Positions 1 through 7,107 are shown, numbered from the stretch's first letter. The stretch is 14,008 nucleotides of DNA from Flavobacteriaceae bacterium (GCA_030829155.1 JAURBD010000038.1:1-14008), one strand, 5' to 3'. Notes: generated by a model not told the origin, from the letters alone. Translations and numbers: made by a program.

Positions 1-64
1 ATACTTTTTATACCAATGCAATTAAAATATAGACAAAAATAAATTTATTTTCTATAATGTTGAG

Positions 65-106
65 AGTTCAAACATTTGTGTTTTAATTTTAAATAATGCT
101 TGAACT
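65..106. repeat. 12-bp inverted repeat (stem-loop)
   Basis: The arms AGTTCAAACATT (65-76) and AATGCTTGAACT (95-106) are complementary at 11 of 12 positions, separated by 18 bases. On the minus-strand transcript the single mismatch becomes a G-U wobble, so the RNA could form an uninterrupted 12-bp stem. It lies 54 bases beyond the stop of the SGNH hydrolase gene. No T-tract follows it on either strand, so it is not a standard intrinsic terminator. It could be a 3' processing or stability hairpin or an operator for something to the left. The rest of 1-160 is AT-rich and holds no gene that I can see. Confidence 0.45.
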
Positions 107-160
107 GATCCAAACGAAGAATACTTTATTGGTCGTAGTTATAAATGTAATTTGAGTTAA

Positions 161-898
161 TTACTCTTTTTTAAATGATTTGTTAATGGATTCTTTTACC
201 ATTTTATTCATTAAAGAATAACCCTCTCTGGTAATATGAACTCCATCGTTGGTCAGTTTAGGTCTAAGCCCTCCATTATTATTATTCATTGCGGCGTAAT
301 AATCGAGATACTTGATTTGGTTGTCCTTTGCATAAGACCTAAGTAATTGATTCATTTGTATAACCAAATCTGCTGGTAAAATGGAGGGGTTCCATTCAAA
401 TCTATCAGCTGGAAGTACAGAACATATAATGGGTTTTATTCCATGATACTGAGCTAGTTCAACCATAGAAAAAATATTTCCAGCCGATACTTTTACTCCA
501 TAAAACTTGGTGTTCTGAGCAATATCATTGATCCCGGCAAGAATTACTATTGTTCTGGGATTCAGGTCAATAACATCTTGTCTAAAACGAATAAGCATTT
601 GTTCAGTGGTTTGGCCACTAATTCCACGGTTTATATAGTTGTTGTCACCAAAAAAATCTGAAAAATAATAAGACCATCCTTCTGTTATTGAATCCCCCAT
701 AAAAACAGCATCTGGATCTTTCTTAGATGCAAGTTCATTATTTGCTTTCTCATACTTTTGTAAGCCACCCCAATCCAAAGTCTTAATCACTTCTTTAGCC
801 TTAATTTGAATTTCTTCATTCCCTTTATTTTGGGCTTTGAGGTTTAAATTGAAGAAAAAAAGAAATATAAAAACGAGATAAAAATAGTTGTCTTTCAT
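161..898 (-). CDS. Secreted SGNH/GDSL-family hydrolase (lipase/esterase-like)
   Basis: A 245-residue protein of the SGNH hydrolase superfamily, whose members hydrolyse esters, often removing acetyl or acyl groups from carbohydrates or lipids. An N-terminal hydrophobic segment (about residues 5-22, ending KAQ) looks like a Sec signal peptide, so it probably acts in the periplasm or outside the cell. The four family blocks are visible in order: FMGDSIT with nucleophile Ser70, RGISGQTT with Gly95, LAGINDI with Asn124, and NDGVH with Asp218 and His221. The length is normal for the family. It is transcribed alone: a terminator separates it from the upstream gene and a promoter-like pair lies at 935-964. 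The substrate cannot be read from the sequence; a carbohydrate acetylesterase role is a reasonable guess only. Start at 898 is chosen because it gives the complete signal peptide. Confidence 0.9.
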   Translation of the reverse strand: MKDNYFYLVFIFLFFFNLNLKAQNKGNEEIQIKAKEVIKTLDWGGLQKYEKANNELASKKDPDAVFMGDSITEGWSYYFSDFFGDNNYINRGISGQTTEQMLIRFRQDVIDLNPRTIVILAGINDIAQNTKFYGVKVSAGNIFSMVELAQYHGIKPIICSVLPADRFEWNPSILPADLVIQMNQLLRSYAKDNQIKYLDYYAAMNNNNGGLRPKLTNDGVHITREGYSLMNKMVKESINKSFKKE

Positions 899-934
899 TT
901 TATTTTAATTTTCAATTAATTTAGGTGAAGTGCT

Positions 935-964
935 CAAATTAAAATGAAAAATTATACCAACAAA
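935..964 (-). promoter_or_regulatory. Putative Bacteroidota-type promoter for the SGNH hydrolase
   Basis: Read on the minus strand there is TTTG (961-964), a 19-base spacer and TAATTTG (935-941). This resembles the Bacteroidota -33/-7 consensus TTTG-N19-TAnnTTTG, one base short in the -7 box. It would place transcription start about 30 bases before the ATG at 898. This is pattern matching only. Confidence 0.35.
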
Positions 965-997
965 TAAAATTCATCGATAAAAAATAGATAATAAATA

Positions 998-1027
998 AAA
1001 AAAGCCTTCTTTAAAGAAGGCTTTTTT
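998..1027. terminator. Perfect 30-base palindromic intrinsic terminator
   Basis: The sequence 998-1027 is a perfect inverted repeat: A6 GCCTTCTTT followed directly by AAAGAAGGC T6. The GC-containing stem GCCTTCTTT/AAAGAAGGC is followed by a T-run on both strands. It sits 30 bases after the stop of the SnoaL-like gene (minus strand), so it most likely ends that transcript and shields the downstream SGNH gene from read-through. Being symmetric, it could terminate in both directions. Confidence 0.85.
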
Positions 1028-1057
1028 ATGGTTTTGATTTTGTTGAAAACTGAAATA

Positions 1058-1555
1058 TTACTCAGCTGCTTCGGGTTCTGTTTGAAGAGAAGCCATTAAG
1101 CCTCCTGCATCAAAATAATCCCCACCAGCAATTATTTTTCCATCTTTGAAGTCAAAAGTGTGATAAGATATCATTTCCCATGTTTTTCCAGAGGCAGAAT
1201 GTGTACCGCTCCAAGTACCATATGATCGAACACTCCCATCTGCCAAAGAAGTTTCAATTGACACTCCAGGTAAATAATTTTCAGGAGTATAAACTACATT
1301 CTCCATGACATCATGCCATCCTTTTAGATAATCTCCATAAGCTTCTTTTCCAATTTTTTCAGAACCGTGAAAGGCGGGTTGCCAATCAATGTCTTCATGA
1401 ACTAAAGCCAGTTGTGCATCAAGATCAGCCTCAGTTCCTTGAAGTGCAAATAATGTTTTAACTGTTTCAACATTTTTATCGAAATCAGCATGAGAACCTT
1501 GAGGTGCACATGACCCAAAGAGCGTTATTAAGGCAAGAACGAATAATTTTTTCAT
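1058..1555 (-). CDS. SnoaL/NTF2-like lipoprotein
   Basis: A 165-residue predicted lipoprotein. The N-terminus has a charged start, a hydrophobic stretch and the lipobox LFGSC, with Cys16 as the acylation site, so the mature protein should be membrane-anchored in the envelope. The remaining ~130 residues look like a SnoaL-like/NTF2-like alpha+beta barrel: an N-terminal helix region, a central stretch with VHEDIDWQPAF followed by YGDYLKGWHD, and strands ending in WEMISYHTFDFKDGKI. This fold occurs in isomerases, hydrolases and pure ligand-binding proteins, and I see no residue set that fixes a reaction. It stands alone, with a strong terminator directly behind it and an AT-rich leader of about 135 bases before the next gene. 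The family call is fairly secure; the function is unknown. Confidence 0.75.
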   Translation of the reverse strand: MKKLFVLALITLFGSCAPQGSHADFDKNVETVKTLFALQGTEADLDAQLALVHEDIDWQPAFHGSEKIGKEAYGDYLKGWHDVMENVVYTPENYLPGVSIETSLADGSVRSYGTWSGTHSASGKTWEMISYHTFDFKDGKIIAGGDYFDAGGLMASLQTEPEAAE

Positions 1556-1692
1556 TTTAATTAAATTTAGATTTCTCTAAATATACTACTTTATTTAAAA
1601 TTAATTTTCTTTTGATAGTAATTGTGGTTTTTTGGTTATCTTTTTTTTAGAGGTTTATTTTGCTTTTATAAATTCTTTTAAAATATAAATAT

Positions 1693-2187
1693 TTATTTCT
1701 CTTTTCTAAAGATGTAACGCGTAATGAAAATCGCATCTCTTTCTTTATCAGCGCTTTCAACTCCTGAGGTAACTGTAAATAATTCCCATCCTTGAGTTGA
1801 CATTTCATTAAGCTTTGAGCGTACCATAGCATCATTGGTGGCAATGTTGTTGAAACGTATTCCTGCAACATTATAAAAGTTTAATAATTTAGTTTCTTCA
1901 AAAGCTTGTGTTCTAATTTCAGAACGCTTTTTTTTACTTTTATCTTTTTCGCCATCTTCTTTTCTGATGGTTGTCGCCTCTCTATAATTTACATTTTCAG
2001 TTTCTGAAATCATCCTAGATCTCCCTAAACCACTTTGAATAAGTGATTCAACAACTGTTACCATTTCAAACTCATAAACAGGTGAAGTTGTTTGTTCTGT
2101 TTGGTAAGTAGTTGTAAAACCTGAAATAATTACTACAAAACATATTGCAGCAAAAGTTCCGATAGTTGTTGCTTTAATCTTTTTCAT
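1693..2187 (-). CDS. Exported DUF4177-like protein of unknown function
   Basis: A 164-residue protein with an N-terminal hydrophobic segment (about residues 8-26) that is either a signal peptide or a membrane anchor. The middle is highly charged (residues about 75-95, rich in K, E, R and S). The C-terminal third has the pattern of the DUF4177 family: a helix with KLNEMSTQGWELFTV, then a charged turn and a final strand FITRYIFRKE. DUF4177 is a small domain without an assigned reaction. The position of the VYEFEMVTV strand near residue 37, before the charged insertion, suggests that the domain is split by the insertion. The next gene upstream on the same strand ends 76 bases away, so co-transcription is possible but not shown. 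I do not recognise a specific function. Confidence 0.6.
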   Translation of the reverse strand: MKKIKATTIGTFAAICFVVIISGFTTTYQTEQTTSPVYEFEMVTVVESLIQSGLGRSRMISETENVNYREATTIRKEDGEKDKSKKKRSEIRTQAFEETKLLNFYNVAGIRFNNIATNDAMVRSKLNEMSTQGWELFTVTSGVESADKERDAIFITRYIFRKEK

Positions 2188-2263
2188 ATCAATCTAGTTA
2201 TAATGTTATTGTAACAAGATATCAAATAAAGAATTAATAAATGGAAATAAACTAGTTTTAATT

Positions 2264-2989
2264 TTATGGACAAGTACCCCAAACAGGTTTGTTTTCTTGA
2301 AGTAATGCTGAATTTGTTGAAAAATCTTGTGGCTCTGAGGAAAGGTTTGTAACGCACCAACTCGACAAGTTTTGATTGAAAGAAGAAGCTTCAAAAAACA
2401 TTCCCTCCATGCTTGTTACGTTTGAAGTATTCCAATCCTCTATATTTTGATTAAAAGCAGTTGCTTCTGAAAATAACCCGAGCATTTTCGTTACTTTCGA
2501 TGTGTCCCAATTTGATATATTTTGGTTAAACGAAGACGCATTCTTGAACATACTTCCCATATTTGTTACATTAGAAACATCCCAAGCACTGATGTTTTGA
2601 TTGAATAGATTTGCCTGAAAGAAAATACCATCCATATTGGTTACATTAGATACGTCCCAAAAACTAATATCAGAGTTAAAAGAGTTGTCATTGAAAAAAT
2701 TTGTTAATGAAACCCCTGAACCAGACATATCTGTAACCAATGTTGTGCATAAATTATAATTTCCAGCTGCAATTTCATCTTTAATCGTTGAATTATTTAC
2801 AGCTACATAAGTTTTCCCATTAATAATATCTATGTCACCCACCTTAGCCTGTGGGCATTTACAATGATTATCTTCAAAATATATTTTTCCAGAATTTTGA
2901 ATAGAACTAGAGCTTGCATAAGTTTCGTCTCCATACCCACCTCCACAGGAAATTAAGGTTAAGATTACCAAAAATAATAGTTTCTTCAT
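2264..2989 (-). CDS. BspA-like DUF285 repeat surface lipoprotein
   Basis: A 241-residue lipoprotein with lipobox LISC and acylated Cys15. After a linker with a CKCP motif (43-46) and a short KTYVAVN segment comes a run of five 25-residue repeats starting at Phe104, 129, 154, 179 and 204. Each repeat follows the pattern FNxNIsxWdxSnVTxMxxxFxxAxx, which is the BspA-type/DUF285 repeat that folds as a leucine-rich-like solenoid. The last repeat is a cap: its WD is replaced by WC (Cys212), and the protein ends in PVWGTCP, so Cys212 and Cys240 may pair. Such proteins are cell-surface molecules often linked to adhesion, though the role in free-living flavobacteria is not known. It is divergent from the carbohydrate operon and has a clear TAnnTTTG box at 3007-3014. 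Family membership is secure. Confidence 0.88.
   Translation of the reverse strand: MKKLLFLVILTLISCGGGYGDETYASSSSIQNSGKIYFEDNHCKCPQAKVGDIDIINGKTYVAVNNSTIKDEIAAGNYNLCTTLVTDMSGSGVSLTNFFNDNSFNSDISFWDVSNVTNMDGIFFQANLFNQNISAWDVSNVTNMGSMFKNASSFNQNISNWDTSKVTKMLGLFSEATAFNQNIEDWNTSNVTSMEGMFFEASSFNQNLSSWCVTNLSSEPQDFSTNSALLQENKPVWGTCP
2306..2680 (-). repeat. Five tandem 75-bp coding repeats (DUF285)
   Basis: Codons 104-228 of the lipoprotein gene form five in-frame units of exactly 75 bp (25 residues each). Conserved elements at matching positions are FNQNI, W-D/N-x-S and VTxM. The DNA copies have diverged in sequence, so identity is visible mainly at protein level. The last copy is degenerate (C-terminal cap). 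Confidence 0.8.
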
Positions 2990-3006
2990 TCCATTTTTTA
3001 TTTAGC

Positions 3007-3014
3007 CAAAGATA
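3007..3014 (-). promoter_or_regulatory. Putative -7 promoter box of the DUF285 lipoprotein gene
   Basis: Read on the minus strand the bases are TATCTTTG, an exact match to the Bacteroidota -7 consensus TAnnTTTG, 17 bases before the start codon. The corresponding -33 position is only T-rich (no clear TTTG at 19-20 bases), so the promoter is plausible but not complete. Confidence 0.45.
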
Positions 3015-3153
3015 GAAAAAAACATACAAAAATAAATTTTGAAGTTTTATCAAAAATCTGAATTTGACTTTTTAAAACCCACTAATTTAACATTAATAAT
3101 AGTCAAAAAAAACTAGAACAATTTAAGTATAAAAAAATAGTCTTAAAAATTGA

Positions 3154-3167
3154 TGCAAACGATTGCA
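3154..3167. promoter_or_regulatory. LacI/PurR-family operator candidate
   Basis: TGCAAACGATTGCA is a 14-base near-palindrome (12 of 14 positions symmetric) with the central CG typical of LacI-family operators such as the PurR box (GCAAACGTTTGC). It stands out from its almost GC-free surroundings. It lies 129 bases upstream of the first gene of the carbohydrate operon and 165 bases upstream of the divergent lipoprotein gene, so either could be its target; the sugar operon is the more likely one. No LacI-type regulator is encoded in the window. Confidence 0.6.
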
Positions 3168-3208
3168 AAAAAGAAACTTATTTTGTGAGGGAGAAATAAT
3201 TAATTTTA

Positions 3209-3239
3209 TTGAAATAGTAATTTTAAAGTTGTAACTTTT
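3209..3239 (+). promoter_or_regulatory. Weak promoter candidate for the carbohydrate operon
   Basis: TTG (3209-3211), a 20-base spacer and TAACTTTT (3232-3239) resemble the Bacteroidota -33/-7 pair with one mismatch in the last base of the -7 box. An alternative -7-like element, TATTTTG (3179-3185), lies just after the operator and would put the operator between the two boxes. I cannot decide between them. Confidence 0.25.
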
Positions 3240-3295
3240 ATAGTTGTTTAACTCTACTTTTTTCATTACTTTTCCAATCTAGAAGAAAACATTAA

Positions 3296-4387
3296 ATGGA
3301 CACCAATCAACGACTACAATCTCTCGATGTCCTTAGAGGTCTGACCATTATTTTGATGATTATCGTTAACAGCCCTGGCAGCTGGTCACATGTTTATCCC
3401 CCATTATTGCATGCAGAATGGAACGGACTTACACCAACAGATCTTGTATTTCCAAGCTTCTTATTTATTGTTGGAATATCGATAGTATTATCATTAGAAA
3501 AACGTGTACTTGTTGATTCAAAACAAAAGCTTTTAAAAAAGGTTTTTGGAAGAGCCATCAAAATCTATTTAGTGGGATTATTACTCTGGGTTTGGCCTGA
3601 ATTTGATTTTTCCAACATTAGGTATGCCGGAGTTTTACAACGTATTTCAATTGTTTACATGATTTGTGCTACGATTTTTATTTACACCAAAAAAAGCAAC
3701 CATATTTCACTTGGAGTCGTGCTCTTAATCACATATGCAGTTATTATGGTATTTGTTCCGGTTCCAGGAATTGGAAAACCTGATTTATCTGAACCAATGA
3801 TGAATTGGGCAAACTACATAGACTCCCATCTACTTCCCGGTATACTATGGCAAAAAACATGGGATCCAGAGGGTATATTAAGTACAATTGGAGCTGTTGT
3901 AACCGGTTTATTTGGAATGAGTGCGGCAGGAATTATTAAACAATACAAGGAAAGTAAATCCCTAGATCAACTAATGATGTATGGTTTTATACTTGCATTT
4001 ACTGGTTATATCACTCACTATATTTTCCCCATTAATAAAGCGCTTTGGTCGAGTTCATTTACCTTACTAACTGCAGGTATAAGTGCTTTGACACTTGGTA
4101 CTTGCATATACTACATAGATAAAAAAAAAATGAAAAAAGGAATGAATATACCCATAGCCTTTGGAGTAAATCCAATTGTAGCTTATACCCTTTCAAGCCT
4201 TTTGGTTTCTGTATTTTACAGCGATTTTTTTATAGGGGTGGCACTCAACGACTTGTTTATGGAAACATTTATTCAATTGGGTTTATCAGCAAAGTTTATT
4301 TCTTTGGTTTATGCCCTAATTTATGGATTCATAATATTCATTCCCACATATCTACTTTACAAAAAGAAATTATTTATTAAACTTTAA
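3296..4387 (+). CDS. HGSNAT/NagX-like membrane protein (COG4299, DUF5009-type acyltransferase)
   Basis: A 363-residue integral membrane protein with about ten hydrophobic segments. The N-terminus R-L-x-S-L-D-V-L-R-G-L (6-16) and the block LHAEWNGLTPTDLVFPSF (38-55) are hallmarks of the family containing human heparan-alpha-glucosaminide N-acetyltransferase. His39 lines up with the human catalytic His in the HASWNGLT motif. Family members carry acetyl groups across a membrane onto an amino sugar; bacterial NagX-like members are found in sugar-use operons and their reaction is mostly unproven. It is the first gene of a four-gene operon (9 bases to the next gene), downstream of a LacI-like operator. 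A run of ten A at 4121-4130 encodes a Lys-rich loop (KKKMKK). Whether it acetylates a sugar or transports one is open. The start at 3296 fits the family N-terminus. Confidence 0.85.
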   Translation: MDTNQRLQSLDVLRGLTIILMIIVNSPGSWSHVYPPLLHAEWNGLTPTDLVFPSFLFIVGISIVLSLEKRVLVDSKQKLLKKVFGRAIKIYLVGLLLWVWPEFDFSNIRYAGVLQRISIVYMICATIFIYTKKSNHISLGVVLLITYAVIMVFVPVPGIGKPDLSEPMMNWANYIDSHLLPGILWQKTWDPEGILSTIGAVVTGLFGMSAAGIIKQYKESKSLDQLMMYGFILAFTGYITHYIFPINKALWSSSFTLLTAGISALTLGTCIYYIDKKKMKKGMNIPIAFGVNPIVAYTLSSLLVSVFYSDFFIGVALNDLFMETFIQLGLSAKFISLVYALIYGFIIFIPTYLLYKKKLFIKL

Positions 4388-4396
4388 AAAACCTAC

Positions 4397-4987
4397 ATGA
4401 AAAAAATTTTCACACTCCTTATTCTTTTAATATCGATAGAATCTATTCAGGCACAGTTAACTTTATTTAATGGCGAAAACCTAGATGGTTGGCAAATTCA
4501 TGGGACAGAAAAATGGTATGTTGAAAATGGAGAATTGATCTGTGAGAGTGGTCCCGATAAAGAGTATGGCTACTTATCTACCAAAGAACATTTTGATAAT
4601 TTTGAGATGGAACTCGAATTTAAACAAGAAGCTGACGGAAATAGTGGTGTATTTTTTCGTTCAACAGTAGAAGGAACTAAAGTTAGTGGATGGCAAGTTG
4701 AAGTTGCTCCACCTAGCTTACATACTGGTGGTATTTATGAATCTTACGGAAGAGGTTGGCTAATAAAACCCGATCCCTCAAAAGACCAATACTTAAAAAT
4801 GGGTGATTGGAATAAAATGAAAATCAAGGTCAATGGAGATAAAGTAATTACTTATTTAAATGGCCATGAGATGGTTCAAATAGAAGATCAAAAAATTGGA
4901 CAAGGCAAAGGAGGTATTGCACTTCAAATTCATTCTGGAGGAGATATCAAAGTGAAATGGAGAAATTTAAAATTAAAAAAAATATAA
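4397..4987 (+). CDS. Secreted DUF1080 protein (3-keto-disaccharide hydrolase family)
   Basis: A 196-residue protein consisting of a Sec signal peptide (about residues 1-19, ending IQAQ) and one DUF1080 domain, a concanavalin-like beta-sandwich of the family now called 3-keto-disaccharide hydrolase. Family signatures seen are LFNGENLDGWQ near the mature N-terminus, a strand pair ending FEMELEFK, the GNSGVFFR block, GWQVEV, HTGGIYE and the C-terminal VKWRNLKLK. Characterised relatives cleave 3-keto-glucosides made by Gfo/Idh/MocA-type dehydrogenases, and such a dehydrogenase is encoded two genes downstream. No lipobox cysteine is present, so it should be soluble in the periplasm or secreted, unlike its neighbour. 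It is about 60 residues shorter than the next DUF1080 protein. It sits 9 bases after the HGSNAT-like gene and 1 base before the next gene. The exact substrate is unknown. Confidence 0.88.
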   Translation: MKKIFTLLILLISIESIQAQLTLFNGENLDGWQIHGTEKWYVENGELICESGPDKEYGYLSTKEHFDNFEMELEFKQEADGNSGVFFRSTVEGTKVSGWQVEVAPPSLHTGGIYESYGRGWLIKPDPSKDQYLKMGDWNKMKIKVNGDKVITYLNGHEMVQIEDQKIGQGKGGIALQIHSGGDIKVKWRNLKLKKI

Positions 4988-4988
4988 A

Positions 4989-5762
4989 ATGAAGTCGTTT
5001 TTATTTTTTTGTATATCTGTTTTTATGCTTTTGGGTTGCCAAGAGAATAAAACCAAGCCAAAAAAAAAGTCCTCAGAATGGATTTCACTTTTTGACGGAA
5101 GCTCTCTTGATGGATGGAAAGCTTATAACCAGAAAAGCTTACCGCCTGGATGGGCTATAGTTGACAGCGTAATGACTTTTAGCACTGAAATGATTTTAGA
5201 GCAAGATTATGACTACAAAGGAAGTAGGGATATAGTTTATGGTGGTCAAGAATTTGACAATTTTGAACTGTATGTTGAATGGAAAATTCCTCCAGGTGGG
5301 AATAGTGGAATTTTTTATCACATTGCAGAAGGTTATGACGGTCTCCCAGAAGTAGCTCCCGAATATCAATTAATTGATGATGAAAACTACACCAATTTTC
5401 ATGATATTACAGAATACAATAAAAGTATAGGCATAACCAAGAACCCACAGAACTTACAGCCCCTTCAATCAACCGGAGCAGACTACGCTATGTATGTTCC
5501 AGATCCCACAAAGAAAAATCTTAATCCTGCAGGTCAATGGAACAACAGCAAAATTATATTTACCCCTGAAAAAGTAGAACACTGGCTCAATGGGGAATTA
5601 CTTCTAACTTTCGTTCCCTGGTCAGAAGAGTGGAATGCAAAAAAAAGTAATGGGAAATGGAAAATTGCTGAAGATTACGGCATCTACAAAAAAGGATTTA
5701 TAGGTTTTCAAGATCACGGAAGCAGTTTATGGTTTAGAAATATTAAAATAAAAGAGTTGTAA
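4989..5762 (+). CDS. DUF1080 lipoprotein (3-keto-disaccharide hydrolase family)
   Basis: A 257-residue lipoprotein: lipobox MLLGC with Cys17, then a Lys-rich linker and a single DUF1080 domain (about 32-257). Visible family elements are WISLFDGSSLDGWK, FDNFELYVEWK, the GGNSGIFYH block, PEYQLIDDE, and the terminal WFRNIKIKEL. It differs from the preceding paralogue by insertions (an ITKNPQNLQPLQS stretch and the YVPDPTKK segment), so the two are probably not simple duplicates with the same task. The lipid anchor places it on the envelope, where it could act next to the exported oxidoreductase encoded 1 base downstream. By family it should hydrolyse or eliminate a 3-keto-glycoside. Residues before 32 give no catalytic hints, and I cannot assign the substrate. 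Confidence 0.88.
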   Translation: MKSFLFFCISVFMLLGCQENKTKPKKKSSEWISLFDGSSLDGWKAYNQKSLPPGWAIVDSVMTFSTEMILEQDYDYKGSRDIVYGGQEFDNFELYVEWKIPPGGNSGIFYHIAEGYDGLPEVAPEYQLIDDENYTNFHDITEYNKSIGITKNPQNLQPLQSTGADYAMYVPDPTKKNLNPAGQWNNSKIIFTPEKVEHWLNGELLLTFVPWSEEWNAKKSNGKWKIAEDYGIYKKGFIGFQDHGSSLWFRNIKIKEL

Positions 5763-5763
5763 A

Positions 5764-7107
5764 ATGAAAAAAAGAGAATTTATCAAAACTGCTTCATTAG
5801 CTATTGGAGCTTCAGTCCTTCCCCTATCTACATGGTCTTGTGCAAAACCTGATCAGATATTGCGTACAGCACATATCGGTATTGCAAATATGGGACTTGA
5901 AGATTTAAAGGCAATTTCATCCCATGCAAATGTTGTTGTAACTGCTTTGTGTGATGTCGATAACAATGCTTTGAAAGCTGCCAGTGAAATGTTTCCTCAA
6001 GCTCAAATCTTTAGCGACTATCGAATAATGTTTGATCAAATTTCAAATCAAATTGATGCAGTAGTAGTATCTACTCCTGACCACACTCATGCTCCAGCTT
6101 CCTTATTGGCAATGGAAAAAAATAAAGCTGTTTATTGTCAAAAACCCCTGACTCATTACGTTTCCGAATCCAGAGAAATGCGAAAAGTTGCTAATGAAAA
6201 AAATCTTGTTACTCAAATGGGTATTCAAGTGCACTCATTCTATGATTATAAATTAGCTACTTATCTCATTAAAGGAGGTGTCATAGGAAAAGTCAGCAAA
6301 GTAATTGCATGGTCAAACAAAAATTGGGGATATGATGGCCCTGCGCCAGAAGGTTCTGATCCCATTCCAGAAAATCTTGACTGGAATCTTTGGTTGGGTA
6401 CTTCTCAAGAACGTGAATATAAAGATGGTTACTACCATCCTGGAAATTGGAGAAAGTTAATAGATTATGGCTGTGCAACCTTGGGAGATATGGGAGTACA
6501 CATTTTTGACACCCCCTACAGCGCATTAGAACTTGATGTCCCCAATACAATCACTAATCAGTGTCGCCCATTTAATGATTATGCTTATCCAGAGCGAAAT
6601 ATCGTTCGTTACACCTTTGATGGAACCGCCTACACAACAGATCGTTTTGAATGGTTGTGGTATGATGGCGTAGATGGACCTGAAATTAAAGACGAATTGT
6701 TATTACCTGATGGAGATTCTCTTCCTGAACAAGGTGCAATGTTTATTGGAGAAAATGGCAAACGTTTGCTTTTACCTCATTTTATGGAACTCCCAAAACT
6801 TATCGAAGGGAAGTCCTATGGAAATTATAAAATTGAAGATTATGACCCTGAGGGAACTCTTGGAGAACCGATCAGAGATTATTCCAAAGAATCTCCAAAA
6901 CATTACCATGAATTTGTGGATAGTTGTTTAGGAAAATCGGATTGTTCTGCTCCATTTGAATATTCATCCAAACTAACAGAAACAATTCTTTTAGGAGTTA
7001 TTGCAGGACGTTTTCCAAACCAAACACTTCATTACAATAAAGAAACTTCAGAATTTGTAGAACAAGATGCAAATGTATTTTTGAAAGGAAATTATCGTAC
7101 TTTCTAA
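5764..7107 (+). CDS. Exported Gfo/Idh/MocA-family oxidoreductase
   Basis: A 447-residue NAD(P)-dependent sugar dehydrogenase of the Gfo/Idh/MocA family. Residues 3-8 (KREFIK) followed by a hydrophobic stretch resemble a Tat signal with a KR pair instead of RR. Cys26 after LSTWS might be a lipidation site, but the lipobox is poor. The Rossmann fold begins near residue 35 (HIGIANMGLEDL) and the second cofactor strand is VTALCDVD. TPDHTHA (104-110) and QKPLTH with the usual catalytic-region Lys127 (normally EKP) follow. The C-terminal half has the Bacteroidota-type substrate domain with NWRKLIDYGCATLGDMGVH and a His-rich end KHYHEFVDSC. It is the last gene of the operon, 1 base after the DUF1080 lipoprotein. 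Its likely role is oxidation of a sugar, perhaps at C3, to give the substrate of the DUF1080 enzymes. An export route for a folded, cofactor-loaded enzyme would be Tat. Confidence 0.88.
   Translation: MKKREFIKTASLAIGASVLPLSTWSCAKPDQILRTAHIGIANMGLEDLKAISSHANVVVTALCDVDNNALKAASEMFPQAQIFSDYRIMFDQISNQIDAVVVSTPDHTHAPASLLAMEKNKAVYCQKPLTHYVSESREMRKVANEKNLVTQMGIQVHSFYDYKLATYLIKGGVIGKVSKVIAWSNKNWGYDGPAPEGSDPIPENLDWNLWLGTSQEREYKDGYYHPGNWRKLIDYGCATLGDMGVHIFDTPYSALELDVPNTITNQCRPFNDYAYPERNIVRYTFDGTAYTTDRFEWLWYDGVDGPEIKDELLLPDGDSLPEQGAMFIGENGKRLLLPHFMELPKLIEGKSYGNYKIEDYDPEGTLGEPIRDYSKESPKHYHEFVDSCLGKSDCSAPFEYSSKLTETILLGVIAGRFPNQTLHYNKETSEFVEQDANVFLKGNYRTF

Larger units (their letters stand above)
2990..3295. 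other. Divergent intergenic region (306 bp)
   Basis: This is a very AT-rich region between the divergent DUF285 lipoprotein gene and the carbohydrate operon. It contains a good -7 box for the lipoprotein gene (3007-3014), a LacI/PurR-like operator (3154-3167) and a weak promoter candidate for the operon (3209-3239). I see no small gene or RNA gene in it. Confidence 0.6.

Noticed and set aside
1647..1871. Open frames on the opposite strand or in another frame (also 2206-2394, 6293-6550, 6674-6931, 7946-8155, 8995-9192, 9408-9608, 10123-10311, 11079-11324, 12371-12571)
   Set aside because: Each lies inside or largely across a well-supported gene in another frame, has no recognisable family signature and no leader, so they are shadows of real coding regions.
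2249..2258. AAACTAGTTT palindrome after the DUF285 gene
   Set aside because: Only 10 bases and AT-rich, with no T-tract; expected by chance in this composition.
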